NCBI GenBank assembly: GCA_034687125.1
Contig: JAQGBZ010000004.1
Coordinates: 124,001-188,000 of the forward strand
Direction: 5' to 3'
Source of the DNA: Neelides folsomi
Lineage: Eukaryota > Arthropoda > Collembola > Neelipleona > Neelidae
Length of the DNA: 64,000 nt
The position numbers and the translations under genes were made by a program. Below are positions 35,301 to 48,700 of this stretch, piece after piece. A model generated the notes under the pieces. That model had not been told where the DNA came from. It was given only the letters and a program-made list of their open reading frames with translations, and did not search any database. Position 1 is the stretch's first letter; every line of letters starts with the position of its first letter.

Positions 35301-36797
35301 AAATAAATAAAAGTCCATCAGATGTTTATATTATTATTTATGATTAAATTAAATTAAATTATAAAAACGATTCCTACCTTTGGCACATAATTTTTGTCAA
35401 GTGAAGTAATATAAAGAGGGATAAGAAGACGATGAAGTAAATGATCTGTAAGAACTTGATTCAAATCATCTATTTCTAATAAAAGGATGTCATTGAGATA
35501 ATGAAGATGGTCGAGATGTTCAGCGACCAAATCGGCGAGTCTTGGTCGAGCTTCTTGACTTCCTGCATTTTCTGTTATACAATTATCCAGCTCTAAAACG
35601 TGGTTGCCGATGAACCAAACGAGATTGGAAAAATATGGAGCTGCAGTTTTATCTCGAATGAATTTTAACATGGATTTGTCATCCACTTTGTACACATTTA
35701 GCGTGAGTGTTCGGACTGCAATTCTCACCATACTCTCGGAATTGTTGAAAAATTTAATGGCTTCGGTATAAAGTGGGAAATCGTTTGTATGCTAAAACAA
35801 AAACACCAATTAAATTAATATAAAAATTCCAAATTATAGATTTATTAGAATATTTAAATAGTTTTGAAAATAACGAGGTTGTACGAACCTCATTATAGAA
35901 GAAATGAATAGTGTGCGGATTCAACTTTAACGACAGCGTCTTCAGAAACGAGATGTAATAGGCCATGACTTCTTCATCAGAAAAGTCAAACTTGTGCACG
36001 ATAATTGAATTTACATGATTATTGGAGAGTAAATAATCTGAAAATAAAAATTTTCAATCATTATTTTGCCTACAATAACCAAATTCGAAATTGAAATTAT
36101 AAAGATAAATAATAAAATAAGGAAAATTGTTTGAATTGTTTACATAAAGAAGTTTCGTTTCTGATGTTCTCAAAAAGAATATTGAGTGTTTGTAGCAATT
36201 GTACGCAAACGTAGCTGCCACATTTTTGTTTCATAATTGTCAGGAAAAAGGAAAGCATGTTCTTCTCCAAAAAGAAGCTGCAATTTGCAAAAATGATATT
36301 ATTACAGCTTTATATTATAAATACCATCAATGAATATTATCCAAACGCAAAATTTTATGACCATTGATAAAATTCATAAAATTTAGACAATTTATTAAAT
36401 CTTACTCAAACACAGTTGAATCATTTTGATCTCCCCAAATTAAAATTTCTGCAATTGATCTCAAGGTCTCAACCAGGAGGCTCCGATTATTTTCACTCAC
36501 CGTTTGATTCTTCGAGAGAACATTGTACAAATATCTAAATTGTGAATTAAATTATTAGAATTAAATTCTGCACAATAATAAATTATCATATTTTGCTCAA
36601 AATAATATCACAATGCAATGTTCCAAATAACGTACTGTTCCAAATAATATCATACTGTTCAAAATAATGCCACATTGTTCATAATGATATCATATTATTG
36701 AATATAATTTTAATTGTAATTACTTGAGGTGTTCCAAAGAATGGGGATTTTTGGGTTTCCATAATCCTCCTCCAAACCAGCTTCTACTTCTGAACAT
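32303..36797 (-). CDS. CLEC16A: CLEC16A / endosomal maturation defective (ema) homologue
   Basis: Endolysosomal membrane-associated protein needed for endosome maturation, autophagy and mitophagy in flies and mammals; despite the name it has no lectin domain. Twelve minus-strand exons: 36797-36724, 36534-36406, 36277-36144, 36037-35889, 35791-35378, 35295-34821, 34498-34346, 34220-33741, 33627-33476, 33294-33030, 32918-32826 and 32679-32303 (964 aa). It begins MFRSRSWFGGGLWKPKNPHS. The FPL domain follows with strongly conserved blocks: LLVETLRSIAEILIWGDQND, LLQTLNILFENI, YYLLSNNHVNSIIVHKFDF, MAYYISFLKTLSLKLN. Later blocks are ECIEGARGENI, LLPPAGSPLTGI, KRLPCGEVERSRR and CMAAKQRLIKGKQRARERK. 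The C-terminus is a poorly conserved Ser-rich tail, as in homologues. Divergent from CHPF. Confidence 0.95.
36595..36700. repeat. Tandem repeat, about 20-bp unit
   Basis: Five imperfect copies of TACTGTTCAAAATAATATCA (variants CTGTTCCAAATAATATCATA, TTGTTCATAATGATATCATA) fill CLEC16A intron 1 between exon 2 and the exon 1 donor. Confidence 0.75.
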
Positions 36798-38756
36798 TGT
36801 TCGTTATTTATTTCCTTATTTGAGCTGAACAACATTTGTACGTGTTCTATTGAATGGAGTGATGCGATTCCATAATGCCCATCGTAAGTAGCTATATATA
36901 TATATATATTATATATATAAATAAAGGTGAAGTTTAGAAGTAATATAAGAACAGTTGAATGGAGATTAAGATTGAAGGACAATCGACTACCTTTAAAAAT
37001 AAGATTTCCCCATTTCTCAATTCCTCTCTTCTGCCCTTTTTCTCCTAAATGGATTGAATGAGAGCCGGGAAATATACGAAACGCATGTCAGATGACTTGA
37101 ATCGATCAAAGTACATTACACATACACTGCAGACATGGCATATATACTTAATACATATTATATACCTAAATATATAAAAGCTCATACAAGTCATACAACA
37201 AAGCATCAAATAAACGGTTTCATTTCTCCTTATGTTTTCCTTTACATCTCCCCAATTGCTTATTATTTGACATTGGTCATAATCTCAAGAACATTTATTT
37301 AACTATCCGAGTAAAATTCCCTGACTCGTTGCTGCAGTCGGATCTCTGATATAAGCCATTTAAATATATTATTGTGGAATAATTTAACTTTATCTAAATG
37401 CATTCATATTCATATTCAGATGAAATAACCATATTCAGAAGGAACGACATATCTAATAGTGCTAACTGAATATATTAAAATGTTGATTCAGGAGGTTCAT
37501 GTAAAAGGTTCATGTAAATGTATAATAATTATTCTTGAAAAATAGTTATATTTAAGTTAATGTTGTGCGAAATTTAAGAGAAACCAATCATAATTAATGT
37601 CTGTAAAGACAAGGATCAGTTCCCAATAAGAAATCTGCACTGTTTAATGTATTTATTATATTATTGATCAGTGAGGGCAAATACAAATAATTGAAAAAGG
37701 AGAATGAATTCAGGTAATATTTTGAAACACATCTCATACTTTTTGCAATTAAATTACCCTCACTGGCTTACAATAATACAAAAATTGCTGCAATTTACAC
37801 CTTTTACAGTTAATTGTCGAAAAGGTGTCAAAAGGACATTAAGGACGAGCCTTAATTAAATCTATAGGTTAGGTTATGTGAGAGCAGTTAAACTGACGTC
37901 CTTCCACACTCACCAATATGCAAGCAATGAATCCTGAAAAGACAAGAAGGTTCTTTTATTGAAATGAAAGTCAGGCAATAGGCTCATACAACCATTTGGG
38001 GAAATAAAAGAAATTCAAATCATTCTCAATCCCAAAAATTCATTTCCATTCCATATCCATCCCATAAATAAACGGTTTTAATATTAATATAATCTGCTTA
38101 AATTCCTCACAAATCTAAATATATTAAATACATAAAATATGCTGTATTTCTTATATAACCACTTCCTATGCCAAGATAGACCTTAATAACAATTTTAAGT
38201 AATTTAAGTATGGTATTTACTTTAAGGTACTTTCAAGAATAAGTAGGATGAAATGAGGATGTGTTAAACTTTATTATCTCTTTGTAAGTATTTAGGTATC
38301 TGTATCAGTATACAGATAAATTGTATTCGAATAAAACATGTCGTGGCATAAACATTCTCCAATAGGTTTACTTGAGATAAGGTTGCACAATGAGACTCCC
38401 TTAAGATTCTTATATGAAAGGAAGCAGAGGGTCGGAGAGGGTGGAGGGCAGATTTCATGAAAACAACTTCAAAGGACCTTAAATTATCAGTGGGATGTTT
38501 GGTTAGATCCTTTTCGGTTCAGTACTGTTTTAAACTTTACAGGATTTGTAAAAACAATATTACTCTCGATTTCAATATTATCTCTGTCTCTTAAATTCTA
38601 ATTCAATTTCTAATGTAAAGCTGCTAACAAATTTCAATGAGAGTATCATTAATAAAAATATCAAACGTATAATAAATTATCAATAAGAAGTATCCAACTT
38701 TATTTTGTTTTTATAACAGGAGTGTTTACAAAACAAGTGATATCTTTAATACCAAC
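36798..38756. other. Divergent spacer upstream of CLEC16A and CHPF
   Basis: About 2 kb between head-to-head genes. It holds a TA microsatellite at about 36895-36918 close to the CLEC16A start, a TTAGG-like doublet (37866-37876) and a small inverted repeat (37669-37765). No coding exon was seen. Confidence 0.55.
37669..37765. mobile_element. 97-bp inverted repeat with CAGTGAGGG ends
   Basis: The arms CAGTGAGGGCAAATACAAAT and, inverted, CAGTGAGGGTAATTTAATTG pair over about 25 bp with gaps. A CAGTG start would suit a hAT-type MITE, but no 8-bp target-site duplication is visible, so the class is uncertain. Confidence 0.45.
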
Positions 38757-41700
38757 ATGAATTTATTCCCGCCGTTTGTAATAGACAAGCGGAGGTTTTA
38801 TGCTCAAAAATCTAAGCAGCTTTTCTTCATCAAGTCAAGAAATGGATCGTCTGGAAGAGACAAAAATAACATTATACAAATGCTGCTCATTGGAGTTTGC
38901 CTTGGGGTGACTTTTGGGATTGCTCTTATTCCTATCTTCGAGCTAGACAAAGAATGTAGCAAAGAAACAAATGCCATATCTCATTCAATGTTTTCCGTTC
39001 TTTCAGTATATGGATCATCCTTTTGGGATTTCAAACAAGTAGAAAATCCAAATATTGTGGAAATGAAATCTGAAGACAAAATTGAACACTCAAAGGAGAA
39101 TTCTTCAAAAAAAAAGAAAATAAGACGACCGAGATTTTATTCATCTGAACTTGGGATAAGAAAAAGATTAATTGCGTCAATAATTTATTCTGATTTAAAT
39201 TCTGATCCTGAAATGAGAAAATTAATGGCAATTAATCGAACACTTTCAAATCAAGTTGACCAAATATTATTTTTCTTTAATGGAGTGGATTTAGGATTGA
39301 AAGCTAAAAGTTTGGGTTTTCCATCTGAAAGTGTTGTAATTGTCAATGGGAATTTGTCAGAGGTGTTTTACAAATCGTTAAACAAGAAGTCATTGAGAAC
39401 ACAAATGATAATGAAATCAACTTATAATAATATTGCCCTAAAGGCAATCAAACACCTTGGACAGAAATTCATCGATAGCTTTGATTTCTTTTTCATTTCT
39501 CTTGATTTCTATTATGTGAATGGCCGAACATTGTCAAGAGTTTTGAACCAAGTTAGTGTAACACAAGATGACAATACTGCTTGGGGGATTTCTACAACAA
39601 TCGATGATTCTTCTTGCCTTTTAGGTATGACAAAACCGCCTATAATTATTATGCCAAAATCTAATTATTATAATCCAATTAAAGTTTTTGAGACTTTCAA
39701 AATTACATTACATTTAATCATAAGTTGAACTTTTAGATCAAAAATAATAAAGTGGTAATTTTTTCCTGTTTGGTTTGGTAATATCAGTTAAATGTTATAT
39801 TTAAAGTATAAGAAACATTTGTAGACTTATTTGTTTCTTTTTATGTTGAGAGCATTATAAATTGCATTTTTATCGCTCCAAATCTGCAATAGTGTTCGAT
39901 ATCATGTCAAAGGCTCTTTTTACTTAACAATTATTTTTTTCCTCACATTACAAACCTCTTCTTGACTTCATGCTCCCAGCCATTTCAGATGGTGTATATT
40001 CAAATGATGTATGATTACCTCTTATGTTCATAATAATGGCTAATAGACATACTCAAAGGAACGTGAGCTTGAGAAAAAATTTTCATTTTTATTTCCCTAT
40101 TTGTATTTTTTTAATTTCGTGAGACATGTCATGCATGATCTAAACCAATACAATAAGTCTAAATAAGACTACATTTAATATTACAAATATAAAGTTATGA
40201 GACATGATACAATATAAAGCATACTGAACAATATATACAAAATATACTGTATTTAAGTAGGATATATACAAAACATAAGTAAGTATACTTATTACATATA
40301 ATTTACATCTCGATTTGGGTGAGTATAAAAAGTGGTGGGTTAGTTCCGGTGATCATAAAAATGATTTATTAAATCAAGGGTCTGACTGAAAATGGCAATT
40401 ATTTTATATCATAGAGAAGGGTTTCATAATGAGCCGAAGGGTTGTCCAGAAACTCTCATCGCGTGTCGACCGGTGTCTCGCGAGCTCAATTTTAGCCCTC
40501 AATGGAAATCTGAACAAGTGCTTTCAACACCTCTCGAAATTCAATTGCTCTCGTTTACTTCAGGTTCATTCTCGCATTATACAACTGGGAATTAGGGTTT
40601 ATTATTCTTAATTTATTATTACAGGGCCATTTATACACTTCCTCTAATCCTGCCATTGGAAATGAAAATGATATTACCATCGGACCCTTCATAACTCATG
40701 TTCATATTTTATTAATTCACAGAAAATTTGTAAATGTAAGTACAAATGCCTTATATGATATGTGCAAAATAATGATCAAATTTTTCTAATCATATTTATG
40801 CATTTAATGTTAATTATGATATTTTATTTATTTATTAAAGGACCATTTGACAGAGGTTAAGAATGAAATAGGAATCTTACAAAAAGAAATACAAAGTTGT
40901 AGTCAAAAAATGGAAAATTCGGCTGAATTCACCAAATGGCCATTAGGAGTTCCGAGCCCAAGAATTCCAGAATCAAGATTTGATCTCCGCATTTGGGAAT
41001 TATTCACGTTGAACAATATTTTTCCAAAGAGTGAACATAATCCAGTTTTAGAAATCAATAAAAATTCTATTGATTGGATAGACATTCTTAATGTTGTGAA
41101 CAAATCACTTTTGTTGCTTTCTAATGAATTAAAACAAAAATGTCATTTTCAATATGGATATCGAAGATATGATCCAACAAGAGGCATGGAATATTTATTA
41201 GATTTCCACGATAAAAATAAAAATATATGGAGGTGATTGAATTTAATTTTTTTAGTAATTTAATTGATAAAGTTAACTATTTTATTACATTAATTAGATA
41301 TTCATTTTCTGCTAGTTTTTATTTTTCTCCTTGATTTAATTTTTCTCTTTATTTTTTAGAATTGAAGGATTGCGCCCATTGAGTAAAGTTGAAGTTATTC
41401 CAATTCCATATGTGACTGAAAGCCGAAGAATCATAATTTATTTAATAATTACTGCTAAGAATTTTGAGAAAGTTGATGCTTTTTTAGAAAATTATTTCGA
41501 TTTGTCTTATGATAAAAAACACAATGCAATCTTAATTCTTGGATTTATCACAACATCAAAAGATTTTTCCCAACTGCGAGACTGTAATATTTGTTTAACC
41601 AAAGAGCAAGTCGAGAGAGCAAAACAAACAATTAGTCAATTTAATTCAAAGACGCCGGATCCGTCTATTGGGGTTCAAAGCGAATATCCCAAAATTGGTC

Positions 41701-42451
41701 TCATTTCCATTAATTTTGACCACAGTTTATTCCTTTCAATCACACTTAAATCCCTTGACCTCTTAATAAAAAAGCTAAATCTCAATGAGAATAAAACTAA
41801 TTCTTTAATTCTCCTTCTCCAAGAACCCATTACAGTAAGTGATGAATTTCTCAACAGGGCTAAAATGAACACAATTCCAAATTGGCAAATATTCAATCCT
41901 GTTCCATTCGCCCTTTACCAATCCAACATACAGGGGGTTGTATTCAGAAGTCATCCAGGACTGAGATCTGATTCAAATGTGAAGGAAATCGATATTCATA
42001 AGAACAATGGATATTTCAATGGTGATGACTTCCGGTTCCTTTCTTTCTACTCGGATGACTATATCAATGGTAATAGTTTAATATTATTATTTCCCAAAGA
42101 AGGGATGACTCTTTAATTATTCAAACTTTCTATTAAGATGAGTTTGTATGGTTTATTTATGATGAATTTGAGTCTTTGGCAGTGAGAAAGAAAATGGACA
42201 AGACAGAAATTGCGGACAATGCACATGGGAAGAAAGTGAGGGGATCTTTATTGGATCTCTTCGTCCAACATTCGCCCATTCATATTTTCAGAGCCCCCGA
42301 CCCAGGTTTGAAGATTGAGTTCAATCAAGAGTCCTGCTATTCTCAAGTTCCTATGTGCTTAAACTCTATGTGGGCCAGTAAGACACAACTTGCAAAAATA
42401 ATTTTCTCGTCGGATACGCACTTCGATGAAATGAATGATCATAAAAGATAA
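38757..42451 (+). CDS. CHPF: Chondroitin polymerizing factor-like glycosyltransferase family protein
   Basis: Golgi type II membrane protein of the chondroitin synthase family, which builds the GlcA-GalNAc chain in hetero-complexes. Exons 38757-39624, 40415-40563, 40625-40735, 40841-41232, 41360-42069 and 42138-42451 join in frame (847 aa). A short cytosolic tail is followed by a TM helix at about 39-61 (IIQMLLIGVCLGVTFGIALI). The N-terminal domain resembles beta-3-glycosyltransferases (FFISLDFYYVNGRTL, CLLEKGFIMSRRVVQKL, ..LLQGHLYTSSN). The CHGN domain follows (QYGYRRYDPTRGMEYLLDF, FLNRAKMNTIPNWQIFNPVPF, NNGYFNGDDFRFLSFYSDDY). Neither usual DXD site is present (LDFYY, LLQEPIT), which fits CHPF, the non-catalytic partner, better than a synthase. 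A frame continuing past 39624 to 39728 is intron read-through. Confidence 0.9.
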
Positions 42452-42578
42452 ATTCTTATATGGGAATGGTAATTGTTAGAGCTTTTGAATGATCGTTCAA
42501 TGGTTTGTTGACGTATTTAAATGAAAATCTCAAATCTCATGCGTGTAATACATACCTGTATATCTGTGCATATTTTAT

Positions 42579-42584
42579 AATAAA
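42579..42584 (+). terminator. Poly(A) signal of CHPF
   Basis: AATAAA lies 128 bp after the CHPF stop and is followed by a TGTG-rich stretch, a normal downstream element. Confidence 0.5.
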
Positions 42585-43794
42585 TGTGTACTTAAATTGT
42601 TTATGCCATTTGTTAAAATATTGAGATACAATTAATTAACATTACTAAATCAAAATGTATGAGATATGTGCAGCGCATAATATTTACGTGGGTGTGAAAA
42701 AATTTATTTATACACCTCATCATTTTTTATTCTGATAATTGACAGACTGACATTTGGTGTGTGGTATGTACAGATAAATACATTCACATACTTCATCATA
42801 ATTTTCATTATCATAATATTATTTATTTATAAACAACAATGTTAATTATTAGTACTTTTCTTCCTTAAAGATCCTAACTTTGTGAGCTTCAAATGGGCTA
42901 ACAAATAAAGTCAATAAATACTGTACACAAAACTATTCAAATAATGTACTTATTATATTTTAATTAATAATTATCATTTTCCATACTTAACAATATTATT
43001 ATTTAACGATAAAATTATAATACATTTTATGAGATATAATAAATAAATACTTAATTTATATTTATAGCTAATCTTATTCATAATTTACCTAAATATTATG
43101 TACCATATTTACACTAATTATAACATCTAACATTTAAGCATTTTTAGAAAGAATTGGTGTTAAATAATTCATTCAATTTTTTAATGGTTGTACTTTCATA
43201 TTTAGGAATACACATAAATATCTTAAAAGTAGGGTTAAAAGTATTTAATATGTTTTATACATACATATCTGCTATATATGTAATTGCAATTAATGTTTAC
43301 AATATTCTTAAATATCATACATAGTCCAATAATTAAATATCAAATTGAGAGGTGATGGTTTATAGTACTAATATACATACTATCGTAAATACATATTTAT
43401 GGTTTATATGAATTTATCACTAGATAATAGTGATTCACATATTTTAAAGGTGGAATGACAATTATTTATATATTTCCTAAATGCATTACTATATTTAATA
43501 TACTTAAAACTTTTGCATAAACTGTTATATATACCCTTTTAAAAATGGTTGTAGTAGAGTTTTTACGTGATATGCTAAATTCTACATTCATAATAATATC
43601 ATTATTTTTCTAGCAAAATCAATCCATGCATGTAAATTTTATATTTTTATAATAAAATGCCGATAAAATAAGATTGTCTTTTCCCCCAAAAAAACTCTCT
43701 AACCTGAACAAGATTAATTTAAAGTATGGTTAATTGAAATATTTATATAATAAGTTAAATAGTTTTATTTGTTCATTTTATTTTATATCAGATA

Positions 43795-44361
43795 CCGTAT
43801 TGTCTCGATATCTGCCCGGTACTTGATATGTATCCGGGTTCGAAATGTACCCGAGGGTCTAACATGAGATTTTAAAAGGTACCCGGGTCTCGAAAGGTGC
43901 CAGGGTTTAAATCATTAATAGTTCAATTTATGAACTTGGAAAACGTTATATTTAATTGACAGAGCTATCAATTTAGTCTAAGTCTAAAATTCAATTAATT
44001 TGTAACTTAAATAAGTTTAAGCAGTTTAGAGGAAATTTACATAGGATTTAAACTTTTTAAAAGTAAAATATGCTGAAAATATAGTAGAGAAACCGCTCCA
44101 CATCATTTTAACGTTGACGTAAAGTGTATCAAACAATGGAAAATGGAGTAATCATGAATTATATACATTTAAAATAATTATATTAAAGTTACTTATTAGG
44201 ATTTGTCGTCAACTTAACGAAAAAATAAAATTTTCAATTGGCATTTCCTCAAATTTTTAAAGGTAACCGGTATTCGATATGTACCCGGGTTCGGTATGTA
44301 CCCGGGGGTCAGGGGTAGGATTTTAAATGGCACCCGGGGGGCAAATTTCGAGACAATACGG
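43795..44361. mobile_element. CCGTA-type MITE (element B), TA duplication
   Basis: The left end CCGTATTGTCTCGATATCTG and the inverse of the right end (CCGTATTGTCTCGAAATTTG) form TIRs that run into a CCC(C)GGG block. TA flanks both ends (43793-43794, 44362-44363). Both subterminal regions are repeat-built from TACCCGGGTTCGATATGTAC-like units. The 567-bp body has no transposase. It shares terminal bases, TA target and repeat design with element A at 9310-9677 but not the rest of its sequence. Confidence 0.8.
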
Positions 44362-45731
44362 TAATAAGATCAAATTACAAATGTCTGTATAATGCCAAAA
44401 TTATTTAATGTATAATTTTGGTATTTTTATGCACAGTGCTTTTTATTACCCTATATGCCTATAATCTTTTATGTGTAATTGTATACTTAAATGTATTCTA
44501 AATTAATCATACCTCTCATTTCTCGACAAGTAAATCACTGGGGATTGAGTTAGGTAAATCGACATTAAATTTGGATTAACTCATTGAGCTCACTCATAAA
44601 CCGTGAAAAACGCTATCAGTAAAGTCCATCTTACATACTAAACTGAAGATAATCACATGGCAGAATATATTAGGGTAAAATAAAATCAAAAACGGAAACA
44701 TTCTTGACACGCAAAAACTTCACCAACTTAATATTTTTTTGTAAAGATCTTGAAAAGCATATTTTACTTTTTTATACTAAGCCAGTGTAGGTATATTAAA
44801 ATTTGTAATAAGCTCTACCTTACATAATATTATATGCTTTTATCGTATATCATAATTATGAATGTATTTATCTAATTATTTAATGTGTATTGTTATTAAC
44901 CTAATATTAATTTTTTAAATATATTCTAATTATAGTTTTAGAGAATTATTCAGGTTGGCATTTTTTGTTATTTGCCAGCTTCAATTGCTGAGCCAAAAAT
45001 TCAGCTAAACATTTAGATCTTTGAACTAAATACACACAATATTTATCTTTATGACACTCGTTGAACTAATCTTGCCAGTGTTTATTAGAAAAAGTTTTAT
45101 TTTGGATAGTATAATTTATAGATGCCATCTTTTATATTAACGTAATTAATAATTTCGATTCAAGATTAAAATGTGATGTGAGGTGAATAGAGCTGAGAAG
45201 AGATAATTGCGGCAGATGAATAGGATGAAAGTTTCAAGATTCAATAGCTTTGAAATCCTTTGAGTAAGAAAAGGCCTCGCTGTCTAGGACTAAATGAAAG
45301 GGATTTTTCACTAATGTGTTACTTTTAAAAGTAAATTGAATTATACCTCATTTTAATTGTTATTTAAATGCCAATACTAAAATTACTAAATTACTATTTT
45401 ACTAAAGTTTAAAATTATGTTAATTTCAAGTGCATGTCTTATATTCAATTCTAATATTTTATAATTAGTAATATTTTTAAAACTCCTAATAGTAATACAA
45501 TGTATTTTAATATGGAGATATATGGAGATAAATGTAGTAAATACTTTAACGGTGTTTAAATATTAGAGATAGTATATAAGTATATATAATTATGAATATC
45601 TGTAAAACATTGTCAAAAGGTCATCGATGAATTTGGATAAAAGATGAAGCTATATTTATAATGTAAATAGTAAGTACATAATATGTATGTACCTATATCA
45701 TTTGTTAATTAATTAATTAACTATGTAAAGT

Positions 45732-48700
45732 TCAAATGGGCGAAGAGGCTTTGGACATCATTCGAACTGTATTTTTGAGAGCTTGTCGCTTGTTGCAGAA
45801 CCAAATGCGAATAACTTCGCGTTCGTATCCGAGCTGATGAGCTAAAGTCGTGATTTCGGCTCCTGAAAAGACACCAACCAATTTATTATTAAAGGGGTGA
45901 AATCGGGTGAAATAGACAATTGGAAAAGACAGGAGACTTTTGGGAGAGCAAAGGGGAGATCGATAGAATCAACTAGAGGGACCTCCGAAGGGGGATCCGG
46001 ACACCGGAGGAAATTAATTTACTTAATTAATTAATTAGCGAGACTCGGCTAATCAATTACCAGATGGGTGAGTGTTCCGCTCGAAATGAGTATTGAGTAT
46101 CTCGAGAGCTTGTGGGGTGAACGAGGTCCGACGTTTCCGTTTCTTGGACGGTTCCATTCCAACAAACTCATTGAGGTTCTGGTTCCCGTTCTTGAACCGA
46201 TCCTCGGCCTCCTTCATCCATCGCTCAAGAACTGGTTTGATCTTTTGGGCGCTTTTTGGAGTGATGTCGAGTTTCTCAAACCTTTATAAACAATTAATAT
46301 TACATAATTAACAATACAATTAACATTAGAATCCAAGAGATTTTTTTAAAGAGGAATAAATTGAAATCATTTAATTTTTATTAGAAGAAGAAATTAGAAC
46401 GGGAAGGAATAGTTTGCAATAATTATATTTCTCGCAAAATATAACATGTTTGTAAGCAAGAAGTGAACATAATAAATGTTTATTTTGTTCATTAAATATT
46501 TAATTAATATTTAATTACATTTATTATTTAAATGTCAAATTGAATTTTATTAAATATTTTAATTCATTTTGATCACATTCAGAGCATTTTTCATAGAAAG
46601 TTCATGTGAAAGTTACAGAGTCGGGAAAATGATCAATGCAGTTTATAATAATTAATTAATAATTACATTTGTTAATTTGATGTCAGTCGAAATCATAAAC
46701 GTGTGACAAAAGGGAGAATAATGACTGTATATTACATATTATTATTAATAATACTTTTTATGATTAATTATGTTCAATTTGTATAGTTTATGTACAGTAT
46801 ACATTTACAATGTCATTCTGAATGAATAGATATAAAACTGACAGAAAAAGCATTTTGATTCTCTTTGAACAGTGCTCTGGCTTATGAACATGTTGAGGGT
46901 ATTTATCAGAGTCAGGGATTAATTGAAATTGAAAGAGGAGAGAGGAGAAAGATTTTAAATTAAGAGGAAAGTTAATTATTTTAAAATGACAACAAAACTG
47001 ACATACATGGATTGCTGCGGTATGGATGTACGGTTAGAGTGAGATTGAGACTGGGCCAGCTGCCAAGCCAGGGCACTGTACAAAATATCAATTTTAAGTA
47101 TAGAAAATACGTAACAACACAAATTCCAAATTCTCAGCAAACAAACAGAGTGAATTTTAAGGGATTGATAAACTTTATTCACTTTATTAAATCTAGGCGT
47201 GACTCTTTCAAAGTGATACCAAAACGATAAAATATAAACACACAGAGTAGATGTAAATGTTAAATAGCAAATCAAAATATCTATACGAATCTCGTTGAAA
47301 TTCGATAACTGACGCTTTTCCTACTCAACGATAAAAAGCCGACTTATGTTTTAAATCAGCATTTAATAAATTAATTCAAATGAACTAACTACCTTCAATG
47401 TAATATTAATGTAAATATTAAATATTATGTACTTAAGGTATGTAATGAACATTTACAAATTTACACATGGAGAGTGTCAATATAAATATAATATTGTAAA
47501 TGGTAAATGCACCTCGGTTATATTAAAAGGTGTTCCTTATTGTCATTTCCACCATTCAAGATCTTTGACATATTTGTAAACATAATTGATAAACAAAGCT
47601 TTTCATGCGCTTTATACTATTCACAATCAGTACAGAGCAATGTGCAAATCATACAATATTTATTTATTTAAACATTGGCAAAGCTATACAGGTACATATT
47701 TATATGTATACCATAAGTATTGAACATATTGAAGCTATAGGGTATTGATAGAAAGCGGATTAAAGCAAAAGCTGTTTGGATATTTGCAGCGCACAAAACT
47801 AATTTCAATTAGAGATGTCAACAATGACAAGTACAACTTTTATAAGATTGATTATTTCTCACATGATGTGAATGACTCCTAAATACACATTTGGTTGTAC
47901 CAACAATACACGTATGGGTAGCATGTATTTTTGTACCATTATTCTATGTATAGCTATGTATTGAATTACAGAATTGTATACAGATTATTCTAGATAGGAT
48001 GCCAAAGAAGATTTTGATGATTAAACTTGACGGTATTTCGCATTGTGATAATAGTTTAATGTTTAATGATTTATTATATTTATACGATATTATCGTCAGC
48101 ATCTAACTTCTATTAATGAGGAGCATAATCATCAATAAGTTGTATTGAAAATAACTTTCATTTATTGGCAAGATGGAAAATTATTTTAGAAAACATGTAA
48201 TTAAAATTCCTCAATCGGCCAACACCATTAATTCAATAAATATTAAAAAAAATAATCGACAAAATAATTAAAGTGCTTAATTTCAACACAATTGCTTTTA
48301 AATTCATTTGCCTTCCTCCATAATTATATTCATGGTAAATTAGTAATAAATTATTTTACAAAAATTGCGTTTAAATAAGTTCAATATTAACAGGACACTG
48401 AGCATTTATAATATGCATTTATAAATCCAGTGGCATAAATTTTTTTGTTTACTTTGTGAGAATGAAAGTTGATGGAAAGTAGCATCGTACTTATTTCAAT
48501 GACCACTTCCCTTTATTTATATTTACTTGTTCTATTTTTAACAAAAAAATTCGTGTCATTTGTAACAAAAAAATATGATGTAGAAACAATGAGCCGCCAT
48601 TTGAGAATAAATATAGGTAGTATGGAAAGAATGACAGACTACGCGCTACAAGACTCGTGTGCATAATTATACAAATAATGTGAGGACTTTTAATCTTTAG

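Larger units (their letters stand above)
42452..45731. other. Convergent spacer between CHPF and the POU6F gene
   Basis: About 3.3 kb, very AT-rich. It contains the two 3' UTRs and a 567-bp MITE (43795-44361). I see no coding sequence or RNA gene. Confidence 0.6.

Noticed and set aside
39625-39728. Extension of CHPF exon 1 to a stop at 39728
   Set aside because: Splicing at 39624 to 40415 restores the family block CLLEKGFIMSRRVV in frame, so the extension is intron.
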